Assembly: GCA_905250115.1 (NCBI GenBank)
Contig: CAJNOI010000056.1
Span: 390,099 to 454,098, forward strand
Direction of reading: 5' to 3'
DNA: 64,000 bases
Source: Adineta steineri
Taxonomy: Eukaryota > Rotifera > Eurotatoria > Adinetida > Adinetidae
The notes under the pieces were generated by a model. It searched no databases, was not told where the DNA came from, and worked only from the letters and a program-made list of their open reading frames with translations. Made by a program: the position numbers and the translations under genes. This document shows positions 24,699-36,910 of this stretch, piece after piece; position 1 is the first letter of the stretch, and each line of letters opens with the position of its first letter.

Positions 24699-24883
24699 TT
24701 CATTTTAACTTGAATAAACAAAATCAGAAAAAGAAGTAGTTTTTATCATAAGAGTCGGTGTGAGTGCCGTTGATTTATTACCATTATATCCACACATACA
24801 CCCACTCTCAAAAGTATTTTTATTCCTTTATTTCGACCAAAAATTTCCGAAACGAAAAAAACAAATCCTTTCCAAAACCTCAC
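24699..24883. other. Convergent intergenic spacer
   Basis: Separates the convergent ART-TPR and F-box/LRR genes. It holds only foldback copy 7. Confidence 0.5.
24751..24813. repeat. Telomere-like foldback element, copy 7 (degenerate)
   Basis: AGAGTCGGTGTGAGTG on the left, CACACATACACCCACTCT on the right; AGAGT/ACTCT ends are complementary. It sits exactly between two converging genes. Confidence 0.6.
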
Positions 24884-26653
24884 TCAAAGTGACATCTTTA
24901 AAACTGTCGTATTATCTTTCAATTGCTTCATAGTCTGGTATACTTCGCGTTCAATTGCATTATATTCGAAGTTGAGTGTAGTGAGTGTCTGTGTGAAAGA
25001 ACAAACGTGAAGATGAAACAAATGGAAAGGCTCTTTCTCTCACTGTATTCACTCGTAATACATCAATCAAATGTTTGGCTCCCGCATCTCCAATTTGATT
25101 TCGTCCGAGATCGAGGTTGGTTAGTGTCTGTGTGAAAACAGAAACAGGAAGATGAGATAAATGGAAAAGCTCTTTCTTTTACCGTATTTACTTGCAAAGC
25201 ATCGCACAAATATTGTGTCCCTACATCTGCAATTTCATTCCCAAAAAGATTGAGTGTGGTGAATGTCTGGGTGAAAAAATAAACAAGAAGATGAGACAAA
25301 TGAAGAAGCTCTCTCTTTCACCGTGTTCATTCGTAAGGCATCAGCCAAATATTGTATTCCTTCGACTCCAATTGCATTCATTCCGAGATTAAATGTAGTG
25401 AGTGTCTGTGTGAAAGAACAAACGCGAAGATGAGACAAATGAAGAAGCTCTCTCTATCACCGTGTTCACGCGTAAGGCATCACCCAGATGTTGTGCACCT
25501 GCATCTGCAATTTCATTCCCAAAAAGATTGAGTGTGGTGAGTGCCTGTATGAAAGAACAAACGCGAAGATAAAGCAAATGAAGAGGCACTTTCTCTCACC
25601 GTATTCACTCGCAAGGCATTACCCAAATATTGCGCCCCTGCATCTCCCATTAGATTCGCTCCGAGATTGAGTGTTGTGAGTGTCTGTTTGAAAGAACAAA
25701 CGCGAAGATAAAACAAATGAGGAGACTCTTTCTCTCACCGTATTCACTTGTAAGGCATCAGCCAGATATTGTGCCCCTGCATCTCCCATTATATTCATTT
25801 GGAGGTTGAGTGTGGTGAGTGTCTGTGTGAAAGGACAAACAAGAAGATGAGACAAATGAAGAGACTCATTCTCCTACTCTATTAACTTGTAACGCATCAG
25901 CCAGATATTGTGCTCCTTCGACTCCAATTGCATTCACTCTGAGGTTGAGTGTAGTGCGTGTCTGTGTGAAAGAACAAACAAAATGATGTAATCGAAGAAA
26001 CTGTTTCTCTCACCCTGTTCACTCGTAAGGCATCACCCAAATATTGTACTCCTGGATCTCCAATTCCATTGTATGCGAGGTCGAGTGTGGTAAGTGTCTG
26101 TTTAAGAGGACGAACAAGAAGATGAAACAAATAAAAAGACTCATTTCCCCACCTTATTCACTCGTACGGCATCAGCCAGCTATTGTGCTCCTTCGAATTC
26201 AATTCGATTCACTCTGAGGTTGAGTGTAGTGAGTGTCTGTGTGAAAGAATAAACAAGAAGATGAGACAAACGAAAAGACTCGTTCTCCTACCTTATTAAC
26301 TTGCAAAGCATCAGCCAGATAGTGTGCTCCTTCGAATTCAATTCGATTCACTCTGAGGTTGACGGTGGTGAGTGCCTGTATGAAAAAATAAATCAGAAGA
26401 TGAGACAAATGAAGAGACTCTTTCTCTTACCGTATTCACTCGTAAGGCATTACCCAAATGTTTTGCTCCTGTATCTCCAATTCTATTGTATGCAAGGTCG
26501 AGTGTGGTGAGTGTCTGTTTAAAAGAGAGAACAAGAAGATAAGACAAAGAAAGATACTCTTTCTCTCACCGTATTCAATCGTAAGGCGTCAGCCAGATGT
26601 TGTGCTCCTGCATTTCCAATGTTGTTCTTTTCGAGAGTAAGTGTAGTGAGTGT
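24884..26653 (-). repeat. Tandem array of 13 LRR exon-intron units, about 138 bases each
   Basis: Exon starts are spaced 136-142 bases apart, and both exon and intron sequence repeat (intron ends share the reverse complement of GTGTCTGTGTGAAAG). The array grew by duplicating whole exon-plus-intron units. Pairs of units such as those near 25540 and 25258 are especially alike. Confidence 0.9.
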
Positions 26654-27586
26654 CTGTGTGAGAGAAAGAACAAGAATATGAGACAAGTGACGAGAGTTTT
26701 GGCTGTTAATTTTGTTTGCTGATTTAAGTAAAACAACAGTATCGACCTTATAGTTTGTAATTCGAGTATAAAAAAGTGTTTGACTAATCTTGGAATGGAA
26801 ATCTTAAAACATACTATATGAAATGTCTATGCAGTTTGTTATCGTTTTGTAATAATAAGAATGCTGTTTGACAAGAGGCTAAAATTAATCGATTTATAGT
26901 CACATATTTCTAATACAACGGCAGTCTGTGTATTATTTAGAGTCATATGATATAGAAAAGTGTTTTTGATGAGGAACTAAATTACTTAGCGACGTATAAT
27001 ATTAAAGAAGAACATCAGAAGAGTTCCTTTGCTATAAAATGATGCTTTCAGATAATTCGTACGAAATATCATTGCATCCCTTTGATTCCATTTTCATAAT
27101 AAAACATTTCCGTAGATACAGATAGACAGAAGGATATAGAATGTGTGAAACGTTTAGAACTCTATTAACGATATATCATGATCATATGGTATCTCTCATA
27201 AAAAGTTTTTGAGATTCACGTAAGCAAAATTCTAAAAAAAGTTCTATTCATATCAAGATCAGTATCTGAAACAACAAATATACTATTTCACAGCTTTAGT
27301 GTTGCAAAAAACTTTTCATAAGAGATTAATTGGCAACTTGAATAACTCATATATATATATATGATCAAAATTATTCTATGAGACTATATTATATATGAAT
27401 GAACAATAAGAAACTAATCGATAAAAATTTTACCTGATAACGGTGATAACTATCTACGATTCTGTCGAACCGTTGACATACGTTTCGCATCGAACATATC
27501 ATTGTAATATCGTCCAGATGGTCCAGAACTCGGTAGAAAAGTTCCACCGGTAGAGTAAAAAAAGAAACGCTTATTTTATTCGACAT
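24884..27586 (-). CDS. F-box / leucine-rich-repeat protein, one 84-base exon per LRR; premature stop in one exon
   Basis: Exon 1 (27586-27434) encodes 51 residues with an F-box-like motif (LPVELFYRVLDHLDDI). After a 780-base intron come 13 phase-0 exons starting near 26653, 26514, ... 24988. Twelve encode exactly 28 residues of RNase-inhibitor-type LRR (TLTTLNLxxNxIGDAGAQYLADALRVNT); the last gives 34 residues and ends at TGA 24884. Introns are about 54 bases. Expected role: substrate-receptor of an SCF ubiquitin ligase, LRR binding the target. The fourth LRR exon (26236-26153) has TAG at 26182-26180 where its siblings have a Tyr codon, truncating the protein at about 153 residues. Because all exons are 84 bases and phase 0, skipping that exon would keep the frame. 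Confidence 0.78.
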
Positions 27587-29420
27587 GGATGAAAGTGGTT
27601 GAAATGTGGGTTGTGTAACGTGTTCTTATTTGCTTTCCTTCGTCTTAAATGATTCGATGTTAATAATGTGTCATAGATTTCTGAGCATGGTGTAATTACT
27701 GGTTTGGAGAAAGAAATGCAAAAAAAAGTATGTACATCGAAAAAAGGTGAGAAACGTGATGATCCATACAATTAAGTTTTTTCTTGATTGAATTTTAATG
27801 GAATATTCATTAATTATAGTTATATATATATATTTCTGGCTTTATTTAGAGATATATAATATGTACGATGCTCAAATTAAATATCAGGGTAGTGGTAAGA
27901 CTCGTGGTGAATATAGATAATGGATATGAAAATATAAAATAAAAGAACTACAAAAATTTCAAAGTCATCTTCTGGTTCGATAGATGATCAAGAAAATCCA
28001 TTTATTTGTTTGAAACAAATAGTTTAGATTATTTACTATTTAATATCAATATGTGCATAGATCATATGAAATATTTACTTAAAAATCTTTCTTAAACTAT
28101 TGAATCAATTAGTTCACAATGAATTTTATTTTAAATGGCACAGTCAAACAAGTCATATAAGCTTTAATCAATAATTATATATTTTTAAAAGTATATTCTA
28201 TTAAATTAATACTGATAGAAATAGAGATCGAGAGAAGCAATCATTTGCAAGCCTGTGCGTTCCATATACATTGATGAATGAAGAAAAATATTGAAAAATC
28301 AGATGATCCAAATGATTTAGAGAAAATGAGATGTTTGTTATTAATTTATTTTTATAATTACTATATAAAACATATTCAAGAAGAGAAAATTGAATAAATA
28401 TAACTGAAAAATACAAAAGGATTTATTATTAGTAAGAACACCTCTTTGTGTCTAAATTCAATATATTTAACGATTAAATATTCTTTTGTTGAAAATAAAA
28501 GAAATATATTTAATGATATAGATATTATATATGTCAATATCTCAAAAAAGAATCTATTTTAAAATTTCAATAACTTAATGTACAATGAGATTGTCATTGC
28601 TCGATTTATAATTTCGACGATTAGAATATAATTTTATAAGAATAGTTTTTATCTATTGATAAATTTTTCTTATAAAATAAAATACTATGAATAGTAACGA
28701 ACAATATTACAATCTATAAAGTTATAAGATATAAGGAATTAATCATTATTTGTCATTCATATACTACAGTAAATATAAATGTATGAATTTTTGTGACATA
28801 TCTTCATCATTCTTAAATACATATCAGTCTTTTATATGCGTGTTAAAGTTAATTGAATCAGAATTTGTAATATCTAAACCAGTATGTTTATAAAATAAAA
28901 ACAAATAGTTATATTGTTATACAGGAGTTTGAAAACAATAGTGAACATCAAGTGTGATTGTATACTACTAAGGTTCATATAAATAAGTAGAAAACTAATT
29001 TTTTATTTATAAATAAATTTTGTTTTTGTGTCTTGTCAGATACTTTTTATAGACATAATAGTAATATGAAGTCGGAAACGTGACTTGTCTTTGTCGTCTC
29101 TATATTTAGTAAAATAGAAATCTTCTGTGAGCTTTTTAGAATTATTTTATTATTTTTCATTCTTGTCAAAGTTAATTCATATCTTTGACGAGATGTCTTT
29201 TTGACATCCTCACTAAAATAATTTACCTTTTGGCCTCGAAGACTAAAGAAAAGAAAGATAAGAACATTTTATAAAATTATGTCAATGAATAGAATTCTTT
29301 TTACAGATTTTTTTTAATTATTTAAAATGCATTAAATTTTCTATAGATATTATAAAAAAAGACTCATTTTTGTATGTAAGAACATAGTTGATTCTTTAGT
29401 GCAACAAACTTCTAAAAAAT
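27587..29420. other. Intergenic stretch, no gene seen
   Basis: 1.8 kb of very AT-rich DNA between divergent F-box/LRR and GPCR genes. Short TA runs occur near 27350 and 27820. I find no coding exon, foldback or mobile element. Confidence 0.5.
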
Positions 29421-30400
29421 ATGTTTAATCAAACTGGATTTGTACTGAATATAATGACATTGAGTATTGATGTATTTGCATATTTCTACTCATTATTTAT
29501 TTTGATTTGTCTAATGTATAATATTTATTCAAAACGTATTAAACAAGAAGATAAAATAACTATTGTTTATTGTATTAATATCGATTTAGTTATTTTGATT
29601 TACACAGGAATAACAATTTATTTTAATATTGAAACATTATTAGGCGATTTATATGGATATAATTTCAATTCATCATGGTGTATATTCTTAGGTTATTTTT
29701 CTCCTGTTATTCTCGCTACTTTGTATTGGAGTTTTGTTGATCAAGTAATTATCAATGAATTAATAAGAATTTTATTTTCATATTTTCTATTTTGTAGGCT
29801 TTCTTTCGACTTTGTCGAATTGTATATTCAACGAAAAGATTCTTTCAACATTTGTATCTATATCTTAGTATATTTCCTATTCAATTTATTTTAATTTGTC
29901 TTCTAACAAGTCCAACATATTTTTGGCATGATGTTGAATATTTAACAACAGAATATTATTGTTATGTTCCATATATTAATTTCCGTAGTATTATTTGGCT
30001 TGCATTTATTTGTTATGGAATTCCAATAATATTCTTAGCATTAATGTATTTACATATAACAATATTTCTTCGTCGACAAACAAGTAATCAAAGACTTTTA
30101 ATTAAACAACGACAAGATCGAGATTTATGTGTTATTCGACGTATTGTAATAACAATTTGTTTATTATTAGCACTTGGAATTCCAGCTATTATTCTTTTAA
30201 TAATGTTATTTATCACAGGTAAAGAATATCCACTTCTTATGCGTATCGAATGGTTTTTTGTTAGTTTATCAATGTTTGGATTAACTTTATTCACGAGTGT
30301 TTTTACGCCTCAACTCAAAAACATTATTTTTAAAATATTTCAACATAATCGAATCACAATTAGAGGTGAAGGTGTTCCAGGTTTAATTCCAATGAGATGA
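29421..30400 (+). CDS. Orphan rhodopsin-like GPCR, two exons
   Basis: Exons 29421-29744 and 29798-30400 join in phase 0 to give 308 residues with seven hydrophobic segments. TM1 is IDVFAYFYSLFILICLMY; TM3 ends at the splice junction (SPVILATLYWSFVDQ, then AFFRLCRIV in place of DRY). TM5 is IIWLAFICYGIPIIFLALMY, TM6 RIVITICLLLALGIPAIILL, TM7 WFFVSLSMFGLTLF. Extracellular cysteines in the TM3 start and second loop (CIF and CYV) could form the usual disulphide. A basic third loop (RRQTSNQRLL) fits G-protein coupling. Ligand unknown; this is one of five GPCR genes in the window. Confidence 0.85.
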
Positions 30401-31022
30401 TTTGCTTGTAAAAAATATATTTTATTAGAAAAAAGATTAATTATAATCTGAGCTGTTTTCTTTGCTTTCATTTCTTGTTGTGCTGTGTCATATTTATTAT
30501 ATTATTAGTTCAATTAGTAGAATAAAAACCTGTGATATAGAATATATTAAGTATATTGTATAATGAACTTATTTATTCAGATAACATTAATTATCGACTA
30601 TTGTGATCAGTGATTCAATATGATAGTTATTTATCAAACCGATTGGGAAGTCCGTTTAACTCATATATTAAGGCACCGCCGAATAATAAATACAGCATCC
30701 GTTATAAACTTCGACTCCACAATACATAAATTGCACGGACTTTCCGAACTACTTGATATTTCTTAAATGAGGATATACTATCAGTGTATTAGATATCATC
30801 ATTACTAGGTAACTATCATACTGTTCAAATAGTTATGACTATATGTTACAAGGGTGTTCATTTTTTTTGAACAGCTAATTACATGACGAAGAACAATAAC
30901 TTAAATCTTTTCGTAGCTACATATTATTTTAAAAGTCTCTTTTTTTTAAATAAACTATGAGAGAAGTATAATCATCGGCTATATAGGAAAAGTGCGACAG
31001 AACTGTGTTCGTATTTTTATTT
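30401..31022. other. Convergent intergenic spacer
   Basis: AT-rich. A weak inverted pair GGGAAGTCCGT / ACGGACTTTCC lies at about 30648-30741; nothing else seen. Confidence 0.4.
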
Positions 31023-32120
31023 CTAGTCATTTCCGTCATCATCGTAATCGTCATCGTCGTCATCATCCTCATAATAATCGTATTGATTATGAGTGTCCTT
31101 CCAGTTCACATTTATAGTTAATAATTTGAGACGATAATGTTCGTACATATCAGTGATCATAGTTTGAAATAATGGTCCGATATTGCGATGCTGTTCAAGA
31201 TCGAATGGTTTCGGAGGACAACTATAACTGAAATGAAATTTTTGTTGAATTAGTTTTGGAAGACGTTGAGTGATAATACGATGTAATTCGACAAATGAAA
31301 GGACCTCGTATGACCGTGCAATATAGAGACTGAAGTTGGTAACGTTGGGAACAGAGAGAAGAAAGGTATCAAGCCACTGTAAAGTTGTTTGACATTCGAA
31401 AGAGAGTGCGATTCGACGTAGTTGATGATGGACAATACCATCAAAATGATGCGTTGGAGTTGGAGTGAATGATGGATTTTCGTTTTGTTCAGATGTTGTA
31501 GAAATACCGACCAGTTGCAAACCACTAAAATTAATTGAGATATCGGTGTATAGACCAATTGACATATCAGTCAAATTTGGTACGAGACGTAGAAGTGCAG
31601 CCACTCGCTCACTTGTACATAATGTTATCTCAATAGAGCGAAGTGTCTCACAAGAAATAGTTGGCAGACTAATCAATTTTCTGGCGTAACATCGGACCAT
31701 TTGTTTAGCGTAGTGGCAATTGTTCGCTCCCATAAAGTTATTCCAATCGAAGTCATCTTCACTAACTTCCATGCAAGTTAAACGAGTTAATTTTGTTGGT
31801 TTGATTTGTGAGATTGAATATGGATATGCTAAGCCTAAGACTCGAAGTATTCGTATATTTGGAAAGTAATCAATAACCGTAGACCATTTTTCTGTGACCA
31901 CAAGTTCAGTGACTTGTTGACGTAAAAATATGGCTGCTTGCAAATCATTTGAGGTAACACGTCTGTTGATCAGGTAGATTTTGTAGTTAAGCGAGAAAAT
32001 AAGTCTATTTAATCGAATATTCAAATTCCACCAACCTTTAAGTAAATCTTTTGGCGATAGTTCGGCAAAAACTTGTCTGACAACTTCATTTGGCAAATCT
32101 TCAAGTCGAGAAAGCGACAT
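31023..32120 (-). CDS. F-box protein with acidic C-terminal tail, intronless
   Basis: 365 residues, single exon. The N-terminus is an F-box (LEDLPNEVVRQVFAELSPKD), predicting Skp1 binding and a role as SCF ubiquitin-ligase receptor. The rest is a degenerate repeat of strands and turns (FPNIRILRVLG, VPNLTDMSIGLY, VPNVTNFSLYI) typical of the LRR-like C-terminal halves of bdelloid F-box proteins. It ends in a run of Asp/Tyr. The encoding GAT/GAC stretch at 31027-31080 is a trinucleotide-rich segment that could vary in length. Target unknown. Confidence 0.82.
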   Translation of the reverse strand: MSLSRLEDLPNEVVRQVFAELSPKDLLKGWWNLNIRLNRLIFSLNYKIYLINRRVTSNDLQAAIFLRQQVTELVVTEKWSTVIDYFPNIRILRVLGLAYPYSISQIKPTKLTRLTCMEVSEDDFDWNNFMGANNCHYAKQMVRCYARKLISLPTISCETLRSIEITLCTSERVAALLRLVPNLTDMSIGLYTDISINFSGLQLVGISTTSEQNENPSFTPTPTHHFDGIVHHQLRRIALSFECQTTLQWLDTFLLSVPNVTNFSLYIARSYEVLSFVELHRIITQRLPKLIQQKFHFSYSCPPKPFDLEQHRNIGPLFQTMITDMYEHYRLKLLTINVNWKDTHNQYDYYEDDDDDDDYDDDGND

Positions 32121-33223
32121 TTTACTTCTAGTCTAGTATCTAAAATAACAAGCGAGAGTGAGTATTTTTTGCATTGTATTTTCTTTTTCTGCAATATCCT
32201 TAGATACTTTTTATACGATTCAAAAATGTAATTCTACTAATGATATAAAATATTTTACTTATACAAGACTTCACTAAATCTACTGATTAGAATCGTAGAG
32301 AAGCTTTTTATAGTGTATGTTTGTGACAACCGAGCGAACGACAAACTTTTTAGCAATTTTTCAAATCTGACCAATCATTGAGATTCTCATATCCTGATAC
32401 TAAAAAACAAACTATTATAAAAATATGTAACCATGCTATTATTGTTTATAAATATATTAATAATCTACATATTCTTCTATTTTCAAATAAATGACAACCA
32501 TGAATAAATGGAATCATATATAGACAATGCATTCTCTATTTTAAGTATCATATAAATTACTTAGTTTAAATTTACAAACCGCTATTCCGAACTTAACTAG
32601 ATTCTATTATGATCTGCCACGTAATCTTACTTTTTTAATTGAATTCGATGCACTTTTTGTTTTTGTCTGAAGCTGAAATCACTGCTACTCTGTTTATTGA
32701 CGGCGAACGTCGAGAATTTTATTTTTAATACATTATACATGTGCTTTTTAATTGAAGAATACGAAATCTTGCAAAACTCTGGCAGAATAACTAAAACATT
32801 GCCGATCAGTTTGTATTGTTTAATCTGGTTGCCAAACAATCAAGCAAAATAGAATAAAAAGAAAAAAAAAACTTCAAAAATATTGTCTGCAGAAAGAGTG
32901 GCTAATCGATTGATACTTATCGACAGATAGATTTAACTATAAAGAGAAAATTTCATTTCGCAAAATATTTACTCGATCCTTGGTTTATTGACATCTATTC
33001 TTTCGAATGAGTAGTATGTCCATGTGCAGACAGACACTTACAGGCACCCCGATCTTAATGTATAAACCTATCCACATATACAATTCTTTACCTACACTTA
33101 CGGTCAAGATCATCCGCTACATGAAAACTGACTATTTATATCCTTTGTATGAATTTTTTGTAAAAAATAAATGTATTTATTATGAGCAACCATATAAACA
33201 TTCAACAATGAAACTAATGTTTA
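32121..33223. other. Intergenic stretch, no gene seen
   Basis: 1.1 kb spacer, AT-rich, with several short open frames that show no family resemblance. Confidence 0.5.
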
Positions 33224-34246
33224 TTAATACCGTCTCAAAGGCATATAAGAGATAGAACGTTGACATATTTTGTATAGTTCTTCTCTGAATGTTGGTGAAG
33301 GTAGAACGAAGATAAAAAAAGTTGTTATCAATGGTATTAACGAGATTAGATAAGCAACAAGATAAATTGTATTTTGCCAAGATTGTGTAACACAATTCAA
33401 ATAAAATGCGACAATAAGATGAGGAATCCACAAGATAACAAGAACGTAGGGAATGATAACATTAGTTTTATACGTACATAATACTTCTTTGAAGGTTGAC
33501 CAAAGTCTTGCATTGTCTTTCGAAGCCATTCTATGTTTGGTAAGAATAATGAGCAGAAGAATAGGTGTACAAAAATTTAGGACAATAGGGAGAACGAGAT
33601 GAATAATGTTTATTATTTTTTCAAAACTGCTGAAGAAACCACTTTGAAAATAAAGAGAACACCAAAAACGAGTTGATAAGTGCGGATCAACGAGTAGTTG
33701 TCGATAGAATGGTTTGTAAAGATGTATAAGCAAGTGATAAAGTATGAGCGTTGGAATAACAATAGTCGCTGTGTGTCGACTATTTTCTTTATTGAAAGAT
33801 AAATTTTTATAGGCGACAACGACTTGTTCGATAAATACACATGTTGTCAAGGAATTATACAATGCCGGTAGAACAGAAATCAAATAATCGAGAGAAAAAC
33901 ATTCAATAATTCCACTTCTTCGTCTAACAATGATGAGCAGTAGACGAAGAATAAATATTGTTGTACCCAATTGTCCTATAATTGTAATCCACAATCGATA
34001 GATTCGATTGCCTCTTCCCTGTTTTGCTTGATAAAATGTAGCCAAAGACAAAATATTGAATATCGTGCTGATGAAAAAAATAACAAGGATGAGAGCAATG
34101 ATTCCTCTGGATAGACAAGATGTATTGAGAAGAATTTCAAGCGAGATACTGTAGTATGATGTAGTAAACTGGCAGATCGAACCATAGAAACATGAAGGAC
34201 AGAGTATTGTAGAATTTATGATGCGTTGACTGGCAGTTGTTTGCAT
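33224..34246 (-). CDS. Orphan rhodopsin-like GPCR, intronless
   Basis: 340 residues in one exon with seven hydrophobic segments, e.g. TM1 IIALILVIFFISTIFNILS, TM2 LWITIIGQLGTTIFILRLL, TM5 IINIIHLVLPIVLNFCTPILL, TM6 VIIPYVLVILWIPHLIVAF, TM7 LISLIPLITTFFIFVLPS. The N-terminus has one NST glycosylation site and several Cys. The TM7 motif is SLIPLITTFFIFVLP rather than NPxxY, and no DRY is visible, as in other fast-evolving bdelloid receptors. The tail FREELYKICQR is a good helix 8. Ligand unknown. Confidence 0.8.
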   Translation of the reverse strand: MQTTASQRIINSTILCPSCFYGSICQFTTSYYSISLEILLNTSCLSRGIIALILVIFFISTIFNILSLATFYQAKQGRGNRIYRLWITIIGQLGTTIFILRLLLIIVRRRSGIIECFSLDYLISVLPALYNSLTTCVFIEQVVVAYKNLSFNKENSRHTATIVIPTLILYHLLIHLYKPFYRQLLVDPHLSTRFWCSLYFQSGFFSSFEKIINIIHLVLPIVLNFCTPILLLIILTKHRMASKDNARLWSTFKEVLCTYKTNVIIPYVLVILWIPHLIVAFYLNCVTQSWQNTIYLVAYLISLIPLITTFFIFVLPSPTFREELYKICQRSISYMPLRRY

Positions 34247-34416
34247 GATAGCTATTCAATGGCAACAAATAAAAGACATTTTTTACGTTGAGAAATCGTA
34301 TGTTTGAATTAATCTAGAAGAAAAACATGCTTTAAAACATTAACTCTCACCTATCCGTTCTGTTCTCTCAAAAAAAATTTTTTTTAACGCGTTGAAATGA
34401 GTACTTGTACTACGTA

Positions 34417-34562
34417 AGACATCGTTTTTTTTTCGTTATTTCTCTTACCTTCATCCCATTTTGCGTTCTTTGTAAATAGCATCCAACGTATATCATAGTT
34501 ACATTTATTCCTCTCACATATGACACGTGTTCAAATGAAAAATAAATAAAAAAACGATGTCT
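34417..34562. mobile_element. Tc1/mariner-like MITE, 146 bases, TA target duplication
   Basis: Perfect 15-base terminal inverted repeat AGACATCGTTTTTTT / AAAAAAACGATGTCT, flanked by TA at 34415-34416 and 34563-34564. The interior has no coding capacity. TA duplication and size fit a non-autonomous Tc1/mariner (Stowaway-type) element. Confidence 0.7.
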
Positions 34563-34724
34563 TATGAAAAAAAATTGTACAAGATAGGAGAAATCACACG
34601 CTTGTACATATATGTTTATAATATTTGATTAAATTCGAAACGAAATTTTTAAGCGATTAAACAGTTATCTACAACAAATTTTTCATATAAATATATCAAC
34701 TATTAGATAGAAATGCGGTTGACG

Positions 34725-34775
34725 AGGGTGTGAGTGTCGGTGTAAGATAAAAACAACACCCACACACACACCCAT
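34725..34775. repeat. Telomere-like foldback element, copy 8
   Basis: GAGGGTGTGAGTGTCGGTGT, loop AAGATAAAAACAA, then CACCCACACACACACCC. The loop is the same as in copy 10 (40092-40133). Confidence 0.8.
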
Positions 34776-35441
34776 GCAGTAGAAATCAATAAAAAAAACG
34801 TGTTAAAACACCTAAAACTTAAATGCATAATAACTAGTAAAAGCATGTACAATTACAGTGTTATTTTCGTTAAATATTTTGATACGAAGCGAATTGTGCA
34901 GGAAATAGAAAGAGCTGCAAACCTAAAATTACTTGAGAGATTATTGATACTACTTACTATCTATTTTAATGCTACTCCGTTTCTGTCTTATAATTATATG
35001 AGCTAAATTTGACTTTTTTGTCTTTCTGTCTCAAACCGAATTGTAATATGCTATTTAATTGGAGTATCTGTAAAGTATGCTAACACCTTCTAATACTTCT
35101 CAAACATTGATAAAAATCTACTAGCTTCCCTAATCGGATCCTTGGATAGTATTCACACTCATCTATAATTCTTGCTATTTATCTTCGAGTTTGAAAGGTC
35201 TTTTGAAGATATAACATTGTTAATCAATCAATGGAAGTTTCTTTTGTATTATTAAGATTAGCGAGATAATAAAAGAAAATTTTTTAAAGAGCACACACGA
35301 ATCGTTGACTCTCGTAAGAAGTTTATTTAAAACATAATATAATTTTTTTTGTGTGTAAAATGATGAGTTTACGTGACAGGACAACAAATACATTACAACA
35401 TCTATTTTAAATATTTAGAAAAGAAATATTATTTATTAGAA

Positions 35442-36910
35442 TCATTCATTGATTGATACAACTGCTACTCTAGTTGTCTGATGCTTTCGTAATATTGTCA
35501 TATTTCTTTGTTCAAGTGAAGCTAACGGAATCCCATTGGTTGTTGCTTGTATACGCATTGTAGCAAAGATTCGTTTGCATCCAGGAACTTTCGTAATCAA
35601 TTTTTTTACTTCATCTCGAAATACAGATCCAGAAAGAGTAAAGATATAAAAGGTAAGTGAATGTCCAACAAAGCCAAGAAAAATGACAATAGTAGAATAT
35701 AATTGATCTAATGTTTTCTGTGTTAAGCTCTTTTGTTGTGTTGACGTAATGTTGAGATAAATACGTTGTATAGCTAATGGTGTGGTACAAACAGTCATGA
35801 AAACACATTGTACAATGAGCATGATTAACATTTGTCTCGAAGTTTTCTCTCTATTGCGATTACTGACTTCGGATGTATTAGGTAGAATTTGTTTGCGACG
35901 TTGATGTATATTGAATAAAGTAAGTGAACCAAAAACAAGCATGAGAACAGGTGGACATATAGCATAAACAATGAAAAACCAATAGATACCAAAGATTGTA
36001 TAAAAGCCGCTTACAGTATAACACACTGATTGCACTTGATTGAAGGGTATGGGAGTACGACCAATACCAATGATATTATAGACAGCTACATGAATATGAA
36101 TTAGGAACATGGTCAACGTGAACACTATTATAATGATTCGAGCAATGCGTACACTACTGTAGCGACGCATACGAGCATTGCTTGAACTGCAGAAGTATCG
36201 ATCCATACAAGCCAAACCAAGAAACCAAGAAGCCATAGCTCTATAAAATACATGAGATTTACTGAAAATAACAATATAAAATTATTTTCCTTGAGTTTAT
36301 CAAACATAGAGAATTTTAATGGTGATATTTTCAAGACTATATTCCATGAAATTTAAAACTAATTCTACTCTTAGTTTTACTTTTGTGTTAGAACACAAAA
36401 CGTTGATGAAGTTACATTGAAAATTAGATGTTACAACACGATGTTTTAAATGTGCGTGGATATGTAAAAGAAAGAAGTATAACCTTAAAATATGGTTTTC
36501 GAACTGACTTGAATAAAACCGATTAGATCAACATATTATTTGTAGATAGAATTCAATTATCCTTACCTAGTCACATTATTTAGATAATACTCTATTTTGC
36601 AGATGGGTTCAGAATAATAAGTCGGATCAATATTATAAGCATATTGTAGGACACGCAAAGGAAGCATAATCCATACAACAACACAGGCAGCCGCACTTGC
36701 TGCAAGAAAATAGAGAGCACATGGGCTCGAACGAAGATTGCGTCGAGTAAGTACGTAGAAATTAAGCAAATGACCAATTATACCAAGAATAAAGGAGAAC
36801 AAAAGGCAATGCCAAATAACAAACGCAGTTGTATTAGCTGCTGTTTCGATGTCAACCATGTTATTTATTGTAGTTCTACAAATAAAATCAATAAATGCAA
36901 AGTGAGACAA
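35442..36910 (-). CDS. Orphan rhodopsin-like GPCR, two exons
   Basis: Exons 36910-36567 and 36240-35442 join across an AG|A codon: the NNVTR end meets AMASWFLGLACMDRYF. Up to 380 residues, or 363 from the inner ATG at 36859 (MVDIETA), which I find the more typical N-terminus. TM1 FSFILGIIGHLLNFYVL, TM2 LYFLAASAAACVVVWIMLP, TM3 ends in MDRYFCSS, a canonical DRY-box. TM6 IVQCVFMTVCTTPLAI, TM7 IVIFLGFVGHSLTFYIF. CKIEYY and VCYTVSG supply the disulphide cysteines. The pattern resembles FMRFamide-type peptide receptors expanded in rotifers; ligand unknown. The 326-base intron is longer than most. Confidence 0.86.

Larger units (their letters stand above)
34247..35441. other. Intergenic stretch with a TA-flanked MITE and a foldback element
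   Basis: Between two GPCR genes on the minus strand. Contains the 146-base inverted-repeat element at 34417-34562 and foldback copy 8; no gene seen. Confidence 0.5.

Noticed and set aside
24884..26653. Possible CRISPR-like or satellite array because of regular spacing
   Set aside because: The period is explained by LRR exons with introns: conserved LxxLxLxxN coding and splice sites.
30646..30742. Inverted pair GGGAAGTCCGT / ACGGACTTTCC as a MITE
   Set aside because: Imperfect, no target duplication and no further symmetry.
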